NCBI RefSeq assembly: GCF_000513275.1
Contig: NZ_CBVJ010000045.1
Coordinates: 1 to 64,000 of the forward strand
Direction of reading: 5' to 3'
Source of the DNA: Paenibacillus gorillae
Lineage (GTDB): Bacteria; Bacillota; Bacilli; Paenibacillales; Paenibacillaceae
Length of the DNA: 64,000 bases
The notes beneath the pieces were generated by a model. The model was not told the DNA's origin, made no database searches, and saw nothing but the letters and a program-made list of their open reading frames with translations. This document shows positions 1 to 9,078 of the stretch, one piece after another (position 1 is the first letter of the stretch; each line of letters opens with the position of its first letter). A program made the translations under genes and the position numbers.

Positions 1-658
1 GAACAAGTATTCCTTCTCTCTGGCTTCGCCTTTCCAGCCATCTCTGGTAAAACCAAATGGTAACAGCGAGCCATGTGCCACTAGCCAAATAACCGCCGAT
101 CACATCGCTTGGATAATGTACCCCTAGATAAATCCGGCTAATCCCAATCGCCAGGATCATAACGGTGCCGGCAATGATGAGCAAAGTCCGCTTCAACGCA
201 GTACGGGCGTGTTTCCATAACAGAAAACATAACACGCCATATAGGGCAAAAGCGGCCATCGAGTGTCCGCTCGGAAAGCTATACCCCGTTGCATCCGCAA
301 GGCGATGGAGTGTAGGACGGTCACGATGAAAAATCGCCTTCAGCATAACATTGAGCAAAGCGGAGCCGGCAATAACCCCAATAAAAAAAAGCAGCTCCCA
401 GCGATGCTTAAATACAAAATAGAGCATGATCATGATGAGAATAGTAAGGATTACATTTAACGTGCCTGCTCCAATCAAGGATAATCCTTTCATAATCGGC
501 GTCAGCCAAGGACTCTCCCACTGTTGGACAAATGTAATTACCCGGCTGTCAAACCATTCGATATTGTTTTTACCAATTAACATGGCAATTAAAGCAAAGC
601 CGATGACTCCAATCAGACTAATAATAAATGATCCTGTAAAGATGGACTTCAGATTCAT
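1..658 (-). CDS. PAP2-family phosphatase, partial (3' end beyond window)
   Basis: This gene starts with ATG at 658 behind a GGGAGAGG ribosome binding site and runs off the left edge after 219 codons, so its C-terminus is missing. The reading frame gives a membrane protein of about six hydrophobic segments. It carries the three conserved PAP2 phosphatase motifs: KAIFHRDRP (K-x6-RP), then PSGH, then SRIYLGVHYPSD (SR-x5-H-x3-D), whose histidines are the catalytic pair in this family. Members dephosphorylate lipid pyrophosphates such as undecaprenyl pyrophosphate or phosphatidylglycerophosphate at the cytoplasmic membrane; which lipid is used cannot be told from sequence. It stands alone, divergent from the DinB-like gene. 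Confidence 0.9.
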   Translation of the reverse strand, partial: MNLKSIFTGSFIISLIGVIGFALIAMLIGKNNIEWFDSRVITFVQQWESPWLTPIMKGLSLIGAGTLNVILTILIMIMLYFVFKHRWELLFFIGVIAGSALLNVMLKAIFHRDRPTLHRLADATGYSFPSGHSMAAFALYGVLCFLLWKHARTALKRTLLIIAGTVMILAIGISRIYLGVHYPSDVIGGYLASGTWLAVTIWFYQRWLERRSQREGILV

Positions 659-862
659 AAACCTCTCCCTGTACCTTGCATTTTCCCAAACCAATTTACA
701 AAATCTTATTAAAATAGAATAGCATATACGCTCCCTATTTAAAAACAGAAGTAAAGTCGCGATTCATCTTCATCCGTCTCACAGAATATAATTTACTTTA
801 CACAGTTCAAGCATCCTGAATTATAATGATGGAGACATTTTCCATTTCATGGAGGGGATTGA

Positions 863-1351
863 ATGAATGAGGTTAAATCACATTTAGCTGCGGCTAGAGG
901 GAGATTGCTGCAAGAGATATCATCTCTGGATGATGACGTGTTTAATCGTGCAATTGAACCGGACAAATGGAGCATTGCTCAGGTTTGTCATCATTTATGG
1001 CTGACAGAGACGCTATTCAGAAAAGCCATTATGTATGGGCTGAAGCATAAGCTTCTCTCTCCAACCGAAAGAAAAAACGTAGATATTGTAATCGATATGT
1101 CTGTGAAATATGAAGCACCTAAAGTTTCACAGCCTGATCCGGGTCCCTTCCAAGTGCCTCAAATGGTTGAACAATTGAACAACTCCAGAATTAAATTGAT
1201 CACACTCATTGATGAGATCGAAGATCCCTCCGTTTTAAAAGAAATAGCTGTCAATCATCCCCGCTTCGGCGATTTGCCCTTAGATCAATGGATCGAACTG
1301 CTATATCTGCATGAACAGCGGCATACTGAACAAATCATTTCACTTAAGTAA
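863..1351 (+). CDS. DinB-family protein (putative metal-dependent enzyme / thiol transferase fold)
   Basis: A 162-residue soluble protein with a GGAGGGG ribosome binding site ten bases before ATG. The N-terminal W-S-I-A-Q-V-C-H-H-L-W segment (His43/His44) and the C-terminal HEQRH motif (His150, His154) match the three-histidine metal site of the DinB/YfiT four-helix-bundle superfamily. Family members in Firmicutes include bacillithiol S-transferases and uncharacterised hydrolase-like proteins; the substrate here is unknown. A TATAAT box at 822-827 lies about 40 bp upstream. It is monocistronic, ending in a hairpin shared with the convergent coat-protein gene. Confidence 0.8.
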   Translation: MNEVKSHLAAARGRLLQEISSLDDDVFNRAIEPDKWSIAQVCHHLWLTETLFRKAIMYGLKHKLLSPTERKNVDIVIDMSVKYEAPKVSQPDPGPFQVPQMVEQLNNSRIKLITLIDEIEDPSVLKEIAVNHPRFGDLPLDQWIELLYLHEQRHTEQIISLK

Positions 1352-1359
1352 ACAAACGA

Positions 1360-1412
1360 ATGACCCGCAGGATGAACACTCCATTGCAGAAGTGTACATT
1401 CTAACGGGTCAT
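1360..1412. terminator. Long hairpin between convergent genes
   Basis: An imperfect hairpin with outer arms ATGACCCG/CGGGTCAT, followed by AGGATG/CATTCT and CACT/AGTG inner pairing. It lies between the stop codons of the DinB-like gene and the CotD-like gene. The flanking T-runs are short, so it is probably a bidirectional terminator of modest strength. Confidence 0.55.
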
Positions 1413-1428
1413 GCTTTCATTTTAAAGA

Positions 1429-1713
1429 CTATTTTTTAGAGCGTTTCTTGGACGATGCTTTCGCACGCTTGCCGCCTCTCCGGCTCGAAACCATCACATT
1501 TTTTTCGCTATGCGTGTAGTAGTGTTTGTATACCGGACAACAGTGATGCTGCTTGATCGTTTCGATGTTTTGCACGACATTCACTAGCTGCGGATGGTAA
1601 TAATCCTCATATTGAACGACTGGAGGATCGTAAATCGTCTGCGTTGGACAGTCCGGACAAAAACCAGCCTCATTCATTTCATTGCCCACATTATAGTAAC
1701 CGTTACGTTTCAA
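1429..1713 (-). CDS. CotD-like spore coat protein
   Basis: The start is chosen at TTG 1713 because a strong GGAAGGAGAT site lies nine bases upstream; an ATG 45 bases further out has no ribosome binding site. The 94-residue product has a CPDCPTQ segment, then DPPVVQYEDYYHP and KQHHCCPVYKHYYTH, and ends in a lysine/arginine/serine-rich tail. The HP-rich, His/Tyr/Cys-rich centre with D-P-P-V-V resembles CotD-type inner spore coat proteins of Bacillaceae. It would be made in the mother cell during sporulation. The assignment rests on composition and short motifs only. Confidence 0.6.
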   Translation of the reverse strand: MKRNGYYNVGNEMNEAGFCPDCPTQTIYDPPVVQYEDYYHPQLVNVVQNIETIKQHHCCPVYKHYYTHSEKNVMVSSRRGGKRAKASSKKRSKK

Positions 1714-1907
1714 AATAACAATCTCCTTCCGTTTTTGAATACAACATATTCTATTCACAGAAGTAACATGCGGCCTGTACTCTTGACATGGAAGGCCATA
1801 GCCTTCGCTAGAACAGGGGTAGAACGGCCGGGATAAATCCCCCTCCCTATCAGTCTGAAGAACGAAATAGGTTAGAAAACAAAACTGGATTTTGATATGA
1901 TACCAGT

Positions 1908-4900
1908 ATGAAACTTAATCCTGCTATACATAAAATCATCATTATACTGCTCTTTATCAGCGTTTTACTTGGTTTGCGCTTCATATGGCAAAACCTATTT
2001 TCACAATCAGAGCCTGTTCCTGTTGTTAATGGTGTCATGGATTTGCGGGACCGCAATCTAGAGGAGTCCCATCTATTCAGAACCAATGGTGAATGGAGCT
2101 TCTATCCTTCTCAATTGATCTCTTACAACGATCTGTTATCGATGCCTGACTCTGCTGTTCCGCTTCAAGTTCCCGGGGACTGGAGTGCTGCATTAGGAAC
2201 GGACAGCAGCTCTTCATATGGTTATGGAACGTACCGGTTACAAATACTAGTCGACCCGCTTCAACAGCCTATTTCGCTATGGCTAAATAAAATTCAGTCT
2301 GCTTCGGTTGTCGAAATTAACGGAACGCCGATGCCTGCGAACGGCACGGTATCCCAAAATGCTGAAACGTATACACCAAAGACTACTTCGTATACCGCGT
2401 CTTACTTTGCTAAAGACACGACAGTAATTGAAGTGCTAATTCACGCAGCAAACTATGATCAACCGCATAAGGGCGGCATCGCCGGCCCTATTTTTGTCGG
2501 CTCTCAGGAAGCTGTTGAGCAGAGCTACTTTTATAACATCAGCACTCAAATGATTGCCATCATTATTTTGCTGCTGCATGGGCTTTATGCCTGCATTCTT
2601 TACCTATTCAATACCAAAGAGCGTGCTTTATTTTTGGTTGGGCTAATGACGATTTCGGTAGCTGTCATTCTGATGGCGAGGAATGATAGTCTGCTGCTGA
2701 CGTTATTGCCGATTAATTATACTTGGTCTTTGAAAATCCGTTTGATTGCCTTCTTATGGCAAAATTTATTTATTCTGCTTGTTTTCCGTAAATTCACGAC
2801 AAGCGTGAAATCTGGCTACGGGGTACGCCTGTATGTAGGATGCCTTTATGTTTATACCATCTTTATTCTGATCTCCCCTGCTTCCCTAATAAGTAAATTC
2901 AATCATTTGGGGATCGTTCAAGCGTTTCAGTATATCCCCTTCATCTGGTTGATTTACAGCTTAGGGCGACTATTGTTTAAGAAACAGGAGGATAAAGATA
3001 TTGTCTTTCTGCTCCTGTCCGGAGCGGCTATTATCTCAAATCTGCTATGGAGCTTCTGGAATTATAATGGACAGTTTATACTCGTCTATTATCCGCTCGA
3101 TATTATCGCTGCCATCGTCGGCTTCTCGGCGTACTGGTTCAAAAAATATTTTCGCAACGTCAAGAAAATTATGGATTTAACTAAGAAATTAAAAAAAGCA
3201 GACAAGCTTAAAGATCAGTTTCTAGCTAATACGTCTCACGAGCTGCGCACGCCGCTGCACGGGATCATGAATATCGCGCAAAATGTGGTGACCAAAGAAG
3301 AAGGCAGACTGTACGAGAGCAGCCGCGAGGATATGGAACTGCTCATTACAATCAGCCACAGGATGTCCCGGATGCTTGGCGATTTGCTGGATGTCGCCCG
3401 TCTTCAGGAGCATCGCATTACTCTGCAGCGGGAGCCTATCGCTATTCAATCGGTTGTCCCTGGCGTCATCAGCATGCTTAATTATATGACCGAGGGCAAG
3501 CCGATACGGTTGAACATGGCTATTCCGGAAGCTCTGCCTCCTGTCCTTGCTGATGAGAAAAGACTGGTTCAAATTGTATATAATCTCGTACATAATGCGC
3601 TAAAATACACGGAAAAAGGAGTAATTACCGTTTCAGCCGAGGAACGGGACGGCGCGGTCTTTATCCATGTGACTGATACCGGAATTGGCATGGCACAAGA
3701 AACGATGGAGCGGGTATTCCTCCCTTACGAACAAGGCCCGAACGGCCAGCAAGACGGACGCGGCATCGGACTAGGCCTCAGCATTTGCAAGCAATTAGTC
3801 GAACTGCATGGAGGCAGTTTGTCTATTCAATCGGAGCTTGGCAAAGGGTCCGTGTTCAGCTTTCATTTACCGCTTGCCGAGGCAGCAGATCTGCAGGCAA
3901 CAATAATAGAGCCATCCCCGTTCATTGCGGCGGCCAATGAGCAGATGAGCCGGATGACAGAGTGGACTTTAATCAAGCATGACACGAGCCGGACTGTTAT
4001 TTATGAAGAGCTCCCTCCTCTGTTAACGGACAGCAAGGTGAACATTCTGGTGGTCGATGACGATCCAGTTAATCTGAACGTTCTCAAGGGGATTTTGTCC
4101 AATGGATCCTATTCCATTACGGCTGTAAGTTCTGCGCTAGAAGCACTTGATTTGGTGGATAAAAAGAAATGGGATCTGCTAATTGCTGACGTGATGATGC
4201 CCCATATGTCGGGATATGAATTAACGCAAAAGGTGCGGAAGAGCTACTCCTTATCTGAGCTCCCGATATTGCTGTTAACTGCACGCAGCCAGCCGGAGGA
4301 CAGGTACACCGGATTTATGTCAGGTGCAAATGATTACGTCACGAAACCGGTAGATGCACTGGAGCTCAAATACCGTATTCACGCCTTAACGGCGATGAAG
4401 CAATCGATGAATGAACGTTTGCGCCTGGAAGCGGCTTATTTACAGGCACAGATTCACCCGCATTTTCTGTTCAACACCCTGAATTCCATAACGGCACTCA
4501 TACATCAAGATAAGAAGAAGCTTGAGGATCTGATCCATGCGTTTTCTTCCTTCCTGAGGATCAGCTTCGACTTTCTGAATACAGGAAAGCAGGTGGAGTT
4601 GTCCCATGAATTAGAGCTTGTGGAAGCTTATTTGCATATTGAGCAAACACGCTTCGAAGAGCGGTTGTCCGTCATCTGGAAGGTTGATCCTGACATTAAC
4701 ATTCTTATCCCGCCTCTATCGATTCAACCGATTGTAGAAAATGCGGTTAAGCATGGGCTGCTCACTCGCCATGTAGGCGGCACGATCCAAATCCGGGTTG
4801 CCTTACAGAGCAGTTCGGTCCTCATTGAAGTGCAGGACAATGGACAAGGTATGAATCCGGCCATTCTCTCTTCTCTATTGGAGCCTGCTATGAAGAGAAC

Positions 4901-5024
4901 AGGCGGCATCGGACTAGCCAACACTCACCGCCGATTAATTCAGTTGTATGGAAAGGGTCTTTCCATTGAAAGTACGCTTGGGAAAGGTACGACCGTATCC
5001 TTCCTAATTCCTGTAGAAGGTTAG
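1908..5024 (+). CDS. Hybrid sensor histidine kinase with 7TM sensor, receiver and a second LytS-type kinase module
   Basis: A 1038-residue membrane signalling protein. Order: N-terminal membrane segment (about 7-27), extracytoplasmic sensory region, seven-transmembrane 7TMR-DISM-like region (about 210-405), HisKA with SHELRTP (phospho-His444), HATPase with N box near 560, DTGIGM near 589 and GIGLGLS near 619, receiver domain with acidic patch D717-D719, phospho-acceptor Asp761 and YVTKP, then a second kinase module of the LytS type with [11 protein letters not shown] (His850/His852), [10 protein letters not shown] near 942 and GIGLAN near 1001. There is no DNA-binding domain, so output must pass through another regulator or through the second kinase. 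No clear ribosome binding site precedes ATG 1908. Gene stands alone, terminated at 5046-5080. Confidence 0.9.
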   Translation: MKLNPAIHKIIIILLFISVLLGLRFIWQNLFSQSEPVPVVNGVMDLRDRNLEESHLFRTNGEWSFYPSQLISYNDLLSMPDSAVPLQVPGDWSAALGTDSSSSYGYGTYRLQILVDPLQQPISLWLNKIQSASVVEINGTPMPANGTVSQNAETYTPKTTSYTASYFAKDTTVIEVLIHAANYDQPHKGGIAGPIFVGSQEAVEQSYFYNISTQMIAIIILLLHGLYACILYLFNTKERALFLVGLMTISVAVILMARNDSLLLTLLPINYTWSLKIRLIAFLWQNLFILLVFRKFTTSVKSGYGVRLYVGCLYVYTIFILISPASLISKFNHLGIVQAFQYIPFIWLIYSLGRLLFKKQEDKDIVFLLLSGAAIISNLLWSFWNYNGQFILVYYPLDIIAAIVGFSAYWFKKYFRNVKKIMDLTKKLKKADKLKDQFLANTSHELRTPLHGIMNIAQNVVTKEEGRLYESSREDMELLITISHRMSRMLGDLLDVARLQEHRITLQREPIAIQSVVPGVISMLNYMTEGKPIRLNMAIPEALPPVLADEKRLVQIVYNLVHNALKYTEKGVITVSAEERDGAVFIHVTDTGIGMAQETMERVFLPYEQGPNGQQDGRGIGLGLSICKQLVELHGGSLSIQSELGKGSVFSFHLPLAEAADLQATIIEPSPFIAAANEQMSRMTEWTLIKHDTSRTVIYEELPPLLTDSKVNILVVDDDPVNLNVLKGILSNGSYSITAVSSALEALDLVDKKKWDLLIADVMMPHMSGYELTQKVRKSYSLSELPILLLTARSQPEDRYTGFMSGANDYVTKPVDALELKYRIHALTAMKQSMNERLRLEAAYLQAQIHPHFLFNTLNSITALIHQDKKKLEDLIHAFSSFLRISFDFLNTGKQVELSHELELVEAYLHIEQTRFEERLSVIWKVDPDINILIPPLSIQPIVENAVKHGLLTRHVGGTIQIRVALQSSSVLIEVQDNGQGMNPAILSSLLEPAMKRTGGIGLANTHRRLIQLYGKGLSIESTLGKGTTVSFLIPVEG

Positions 5025-5045
5025 CTTCTGCATAAATATTGAATA

Positions 5046-5080
5046 AACCTGATTTCCATATGAGGAAATCAGGTTTTTTT
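5046..5080 (+). terminator. Intrinsic terminator of the hybrid kinase gene
   Basis: Perfect 12-bp stem AACCTGATTTCC/GGAAATCAGGTT with an ATATGA loop followed directly by a T-run, 22 bases after the kinase stop codon. Confidence 0.9.
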
Positions 5081-5104
5081 CAAGCAAATTCAAAGGTTCA
5101 ATTG

Positions 5105-5626
5105 CTACAGCTTTTTCGCATAACAATGACGCAGCAAGCCGCCATACATCGGTCTTGAAAATTGCAGTTCGAGCTGTGCAGCCTCCAAATTGCGAATACT
5201 CGCTGTATTTTCCGGGTGAACCGTTGAATAGAGATATAAACCGCCTAATGCCTTGGCACGCTCTTCACGCAACTGATTGAAATAGCGCTGCAAGCCGCGG
5301 CCGCGAACAGACTCGTGTACGATCGTGGAATCAAGGGTCCACACTCGTGTCAGCTCTTCTTCCGGCACGCCAAATTCTTTTCCAATATTGCTCTCTGTCG
5401 CTCCAGCATATGCTAGTACCGAATACGCTCGTAACTTCTCTTCCTCATAAGCTCCGTAAATTTCTCCGTTGAGTTGGATGACTTTATGGAAATAAGCTTC
5501 ATTATCAGAGGCGAACATGGCAGCATCCGGCAGCCTCGATATGACGCCCAGCATCAGCTCGTAAATGAACGGAACTTCATTATGACCAAGCTGACGTATG
5601 GTTAATCCTTGATGCCAATGTTCCAT
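5105..5626 (-). CDS. GNAT-family N-acetyltransferase
   Basis: A 173-residue cytoplasmic protein with the GNAT fold. Motif A is visible as VHESVRGRGLQRYF (V-x3-R-G-x-G, the acetyl-CoA pyrophosphate loop), followed by a HPENTASIRNLE segment typical of motif B. The acceptor substrate cannot be predicted. It lies 39 bases downstream of a second GNAT gene in the same direction and is probably cotranscribed with it. The ribosome binding site is weak, consistent with translational coupling. Confidence 0.8.
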   Translation of the reverse strand: MEHWHQGLTIRQLGHNEVPFIYELMLGVISRLPDAAMFASDNEAYFHKVIQLNGEIYGAYEEEKLRAYSVLAYAGATESNIGKEFGVPEEELTRVWTLDSTIVHESVRGRGLQRYFNQLREERAKALGGLYLYSTVHPENTASIRNLEAAQLELQFSRPMYGGLLRHCYAKKL

Positions 5627-5665
5627 ATCTAATGTACTTCCCGCCCTTCATACCTGTATTTCTTC

Positions 5666-6139
5666 TTACACAAGATGCGAGGATACGGTCTTGCCCATAC
5701 AGTAGCTGCTTTCACAATCAATATAGGGTCCGAAACGTTCGATTTCGACAAAGCCAAACCTTTTGTACAGCGCTATGGACTCCGGCTGCATCAATCCTGT
5801 TTCCAGAAGAATAGAATGATACCCGGCCTGCAGAATCTTCTGCTCTAACAACGTTAAAATACGTGAGGCGATGCCTTTGTTTCTATAGGAAGGATCAACA
5901 AAAATCCGTTTCAGCTCACAAGACCTTTCATCAAGCGGACGAAACGCCCCGCATCCGACAGCAATATGCCCCGAATACGCAACGACAAATACAACACCGT
6001 CTTCCTCAGCTTGTTCCAGCTCTAAGCCATGAACCTCATCTGAGGGATATAGAGCGTATAAGTAATTATCCAGCTTAGCTATCAAACCCCGTAAATCTTC
6101 ATTGTACGCATCTACTATTTGTAAAGTAAGTTGTTCCAC
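5666..6139 (-). CDS. GNAT-family N-acetyltransferase
   Basis: Start placed at GTG 6139, eight bases after AAGGAG; an earlier GTG at 6148 overlaps that site. The 157-residue product contains E-L-K-R-I-F-V and PSYRNKGIASRIL (motif A, R-x-x-G-I-A) and the C-terminal ALYKRFGF-E segment (Y-K/R-x-x-G-F) typical of PhnO/YsnE-like acetyltransferases. It precedes the other GNAT gene and lies downstream of the broken MarR gene in the same orientation, so a MarR-GNAT-GNAT unit is plausible. Acceptor unknown. Confidence 0.85.
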   Translation of the reverse strand: MEQLTLQIVDAYNEDLRGLIAKLDNYLYALYPSDEVHGLELEQAEEDGVVFVVAYSGHIAVGCGAFRPLDERSCELKRIFVDPSYRNKGIASRILTLLEQKILQAGYHSILLETGLMQPESIALYKRFGFVEIERFGPYIDCESSYCMGKTVSSHLV

Positions 6140-6179
6140 TCTGTTCACTCCTTAAGCAATTCGTTCTCGTGAGGCAACG

Positions 6180-6630
6180 TTAATAATTTCTTTTACCGCC
6201 TTTTTTAACAAATTCCCAATCGCCCTCTATATTGGTTCTTACCTTATGAAGCAATTTGTGAAGTGCTTCTTTATCTTTGTTGGAGAGACCGGCTAACGCC
6301 ACCTGATCTGAATAATCTGCCTCCCGTTTTAAAAAAAAATAAGCTTCCTTCCCCTTCTCTGACGGATACAGCTTTTTGTTTTTTTATTTTCCTCATCCAT
6401 TTTTTCTCAATGAAGCCCTGCATCTCAAGTTTGCTGATTGCACGGGCTGCGGTCGTACGATCAACTTTGATCATTTCCGCGAGCTTTTCCTGTATAATTC
6501 CCGGCTCCTCACAGATCCGTACAAGGTATAAGTATTGACCTTTCGTCAGATCCAGCTCTTTAAATTCGATATTGCTGATGGAATCGAATGCTCTAGCAAT
6601 CATACCGATTTCACGAAGAATTTCTTTCAT
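6180..6630 (-). pseudogene. MarR-family regulator disrupted by two homopolymer deletions
   Basis: The first ~95 codons read as a MarR winged-helix regulator (KGQYLYLVRICEEPGI, VDRTTAARAISKLE recognition helix). After GFIEKK the annotated frame turns into nonsense, while the +1 frame continues with LYPSEKGKEAYFFLKREADY and a normal MarR C-terminus ending GGKRNY at 6180. The family motif M-D-E-E-N-K-K-T-K-K-L-Y-P would be restored by adding one A to each of two poly-A runs (A6 and A5, near 6390-6410). Either a recent pseudogene or a sequence error; if intact it would be a ~150-residue repressor. Confidence 0.8.
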
Positions 6631-6900
6631 AAAACGACCTCCAGTTTTTGTTGCATTTACAATATAATATATTCACTATGAAATAGTCAATTACAGCATT
6701 AAAAAGAACGGCTGCAAAACGCATGATTCTTATTCATCAATAAATCTGCCATAGAAAGAACAGTGAAAAACCATCCCTTTTTCCAACGGAAGCAAGCCCT
6801 CTTATAGCACTTTCTGGAAAGAAAAGACGCTCAAACCCGCGCATATGCTGCATTAGCATGTTCGTAGACCACTCGAAATTCAGTCTATCAATTATTTATC
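6631..6900. other. Intergenic region without recognisable gene
   Basis: This stretch separates the broken MarR gene and the ECF operon promoter. I see only AT-rich promoter-like sequence next to the MarR start and no ORF with a ribosome binding site. Confidence 0.5.
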
Positions 6901-6928
6901 TTGACAGATGCAGAAATTTCACTAGAAT
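6901..6928 (+). promoter_or_regulatory. Sigma-A promoter of the ECF transporter operon
   Basis: TTGACA at 6901-6906 and TAGAAT at 6923-6928 with a 16-bp spacer. Transcription would begin near 6935, leaving an untranslated leader of about 220 nt before the first gene. Confidence 0.7.
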
Positions 6929-6934
6929 AAAATT

Positions 6935-7155
6935 TACTAAACCAATGGATTTAGTGGAAATTGAATTTGAATCGTCTGTAGATGTTTCGCTGTCCCTTCT
7001 TTTCTGCACAGTTTAGAAAACATCTCGTTATGTACAAAGGAGGAGACCGATTCATTCAGGGATTTCACAATAGTTGAGTTTTACCCGTAATTTGCAAGAC
7101 ATGAGCTCCATCAGCAGTATGTATTTTTCACAATCGAACTTAAGGAGAAAACGAG
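6935..7155 (+). promoter_or_regulatory. Structured 5' leader of the ECF operon, possible cis-regulatory RNA
   Basis: The leader contains a hairpin at 6980-7025 (AGATGTTT/AAACATCT outside, CTGT/ACAG inside) followed by a purine-rich GGAGGAGACC segment. It matches no riboswitch consensus that I recognise, and no terminator-like T-run is evident, so regulation at translation would be the likelier mode if it is a riboswitch. Confidence 0.35.
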
Positions 7156-7737
7156 ATGAACAAAAAAACTCAAATCATCACAATCAGTGCGCTGGCAGTA
7201 GCTATTAACGTTATTGCCGGTACGATTGTGGGCAGCTTAAAAATTCCATTCCTATTCCTCGATACGGTAGGAACGTTTTTCACCGCCGCACTGTTCGGCC
7301 CGGTATGGGGAATTCTAGTCGGTGTCGTTACCAATCTGGTTCTAGGTGTAACATCGGGCTATACAGCCATTCCATTTGGGCTTGTTAATGCCGTTGTTGG
7401 TCTGGTTGTCGGTCTATTGGCTAGAAAAAAAGGCTATCGCCTCTCTACAGCTCTTACTTCGGGAGCCATTCTAGCTGTCCTTTGCCCGTCAATCGGTACG
7501 ATTATTGCCATCGGACTGTTCGGCGGCTTAACAGGCGGAGCGCATGACGTTGCCATCCTGTGGCTCAAACAAGCTGGCAGCAGCCTCTTCACTTCAGCAT
7601 TCCTGCCTCGTTTGGCTGAAAACCTGGTCGATAAAATTTTATCAGCTATTCTGGTATTCTTTATTATTAAAAACCTGCCGCAATCTCTAATTAAAAAGTC
7701 GAACAAAAAGAAGGCGCCGTCCATTGAAGCGCAGTAA
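7156..7737 (+). CDS. ECF transporter S component (CD3073-like)
   Basis: A 193-residue, highly hydrophobic protein with about six membrane segments, starting at ATG 7156 after AAGGAG. Features include FLDTVGTFFTAALFGPVWG near residues 34-52, typical of ECF substrate-binding subunits, and a basic C-terminus. ECF S components capture a vitamin, nucleobase or similar small ligand and dock to an EcfA1-EcfA2-EcfT energising module, which follows here. Similarity is to the S components found next to TudS-like desulfidases (CD3073/CD3072 type in Clostridioides); the ligand is unproven. Its end overlaps the next gene by 14 bases, indicating tight coupling. Confidence 0.8.
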   Translation: MNKKTQIITISALAVAINVIAGTIVGSLKIPFLFLDTVGTFFTAALFGPVWGILVGVVTNLVLGVTSGYTAIPFGLVNAVVGLVVGLLARKKGYRLSTALTSGAILAVLCPSIGTIIAIGLFGGLTGGAHDVAILWLKQAGSSLFTSAFLPRLAENLVDKILSAILVFFIIKNLPQSLIKKSNKKKAPSIEAQ

Positions 7738-8236
7738 GCAGCTCGTAGTCGTCTCACACTGCGTTATTAATCAGAACGCCGTCGTAGATGGCGAAGCTCG
7801 TAGCCCAGGCATCATGAAAGCGGCAGTTGACTGGTCCTACAAGCAAGGGTACGGCGTATTCCAGCTTCCATGCCCCGAGTTTACTTTTCTTGGCCCTGAG
7901 CGTCCGCCTATGACCGTTGAGGAATATAATACACCGGAATTCCATGCCCATAATCGTAAAATATTACTCCCGTATATGGAGCAGCTTAAAGTGTATCAGG
8001 ATCACGGTTATGAAATCGTCGGGGGGCTGGGCATCCAAGACAGCCCTTCATGCGACCCGGGTAAGGGCGTATTTATGCAGGACGTTATTCAGCTTGCGGC
8101 TGAGCTTGGCGTAAATATTGATTTCTTCTGGCAAATTCCGAATACAAAAACCGGCAAATTCGACCCCAATCATCCGAAAAGCGTATTTGGTCCGGTATCT
8201 GCGTCTGCCGAGAAAGAAAATGAGGCGGTGAAGTAG
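7724..8236 (+). CDS. TudS-related putative desulfidase (DUF523-like, CD3072-like)
   Basis: Starts at TTG 7724 inside the end of the preceding gene, with AGAAGG upstream. The 170-residue protein shows the family pattern of three conserved cysteines: SHCVINQN near residue 13, QLPCPEFTFLG near 49 and DSPSCDPG near 108. In TudS-type thiouracil desulfidases such cysteines hold a [4Fe-4S] cluster that removes sulfur from a thiolated pyrimidine. Being encoded between an S component and the ECF energising module suggests that it processes the imported ligand; this is inference. Confidence 0.8.
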   Translation: MKRSKQLVVVSHCVINQNAVVDGEARSPGIMKAAVDWSYKQGYGVFQLPCPEFTFLGPERPPMTVEEYNTPEFHAHNRKILLPYMEQLKVYQDHGYEIVGGLGIQDSPSCDPGKGVFMQDVIQLAAELGVNIDFFWQIPNTKTGKFDPNHPKSVFGPVSASAEKENEAVK

Positions 8237-8238
8237 TC

Positions 8239-9078
8239 ATGCTTGATATTCGCAACGCCTCCTTCTCTTACACGGATGAGGACGAAGAGGATACACAGCA
8301 CACTTCCCGCGTGCTTCACCAAGTAACGGCTAGCATTGAAGCCAATGAATTTGTAGCTTTGCTTGGACGCAATGGATCTGGCAAATCATCTTTTACCCGT
8401 TTGCTTAACGGAATTGAAATTCCATCTGAAGGTACGGTTCAGGTGGAAGGGAAATTCACTCATCATTCTCCGAGTCTTCCGTTAATCCGCCGGGCTGTGC
8501 AGATCGTGTTTCAGAATCCGGAGAATCAGCAGGTTGGGATGACAGTTGGCGAGGATATCGCTTTTGGCCTATCGAATATCGGGTATCCGCAGCAGCAAAT
8601 GCAGGAGCGCATAGCTTGGGCTATCGACCTTGTAGGTCTTGATGCTGACGTAGATCGTCCTGTAACTCGTCTCTCTGGCGGTGAAAAGCAAAAGCTTGCT
8701 CTGGCAGCTGTGCTGGCCTTGTCACCGAAATATTTAATCCTAGACGAAGCCACATCCATGCTTGACCCTTTGGCCAGAAAGCAATTTGTTGCTACGCTGC
8801 ATGAAGCGCGTAAACGGCACCCTTTTGCTCTCATTTATATTACCCATCATCTCGAAGAGGTTCTGGAAGCGGATCGCTGGGTTCTGTTCCGTAACGGCCG
8901 CATCCATCTTGACGGCCCGCCGGCTCAGTTTCTGAATGATGAAGCTCTCTTGGCGGAATGCGGATTGGAATTGCCTTATTATCATGCCCTTGCGCTTGCG
9001 TTGCAAGCTAAAGGAATTTCTGTCCCTGCTTCTCTAGGGATAGAAGAATTGAGGGATTTGTTATGCAGATTCAACTGA
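8239..9078 (+). CDS. ecfA1: ECF transporter ATPase EcfA1
   Basis: A 279-residue ABC ATPase with Walker A GRNGSGKSS near residue 49, Q-loop FQNPENQQVG, signature LSGGEKQKLALA, Walker B YLILDEATSMLD and the switch histidine in YITHHLEE. The FQNPENQ Q-loop is typical of CbiO/EcfA ATPases. It forms the heterodimeric motor with EcfA2 that drives the S component through EcfT. It begins two bases after the desulfidase stop codon and overlaps ecfA2 by 16 bases. An acidic linker (DEDEEDTQ) near the start is unusual but harmless. Confidence 0.93.
   Translation: MLDIRNASFSYTDEDEEDTQHTSRVLHQVTASIEANEFVALLGRNGSGKSSFTRLLNGIEIPSEGTVQVEGKFTHHSPSLPLIRRAVQIVFQNPENQQVGMTVGEDIAFGLSNIGYPQQQMQERIAWAIDLVGLDADVDRPVTRLSGGEKQKLALAAVLALSPKYLILDEATSMLDPLARKQFVATLHEARKRHPFALIYITHHLEEVLEADRWVLFRNGRIHLDGPPAQFLNDEALLAECGLELPYYHALALALQAKGISVPASLGIEELRDLLCRFN

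Noticed and set aside
3222..3593. Minus-strand ORF of 123 codons inside the hybrid kinase
   Set aside because: It is antisense to the HisKA/HATPase region whose motifs are intact, and has no ribosome binding site.
7030..7077. 15-codon leader peptide (MYKGGDRFIQ...) before the ECF operon
   Set aside because: No Shine-Dalgarno sequence before its ATG and no run of a regulatory codon.
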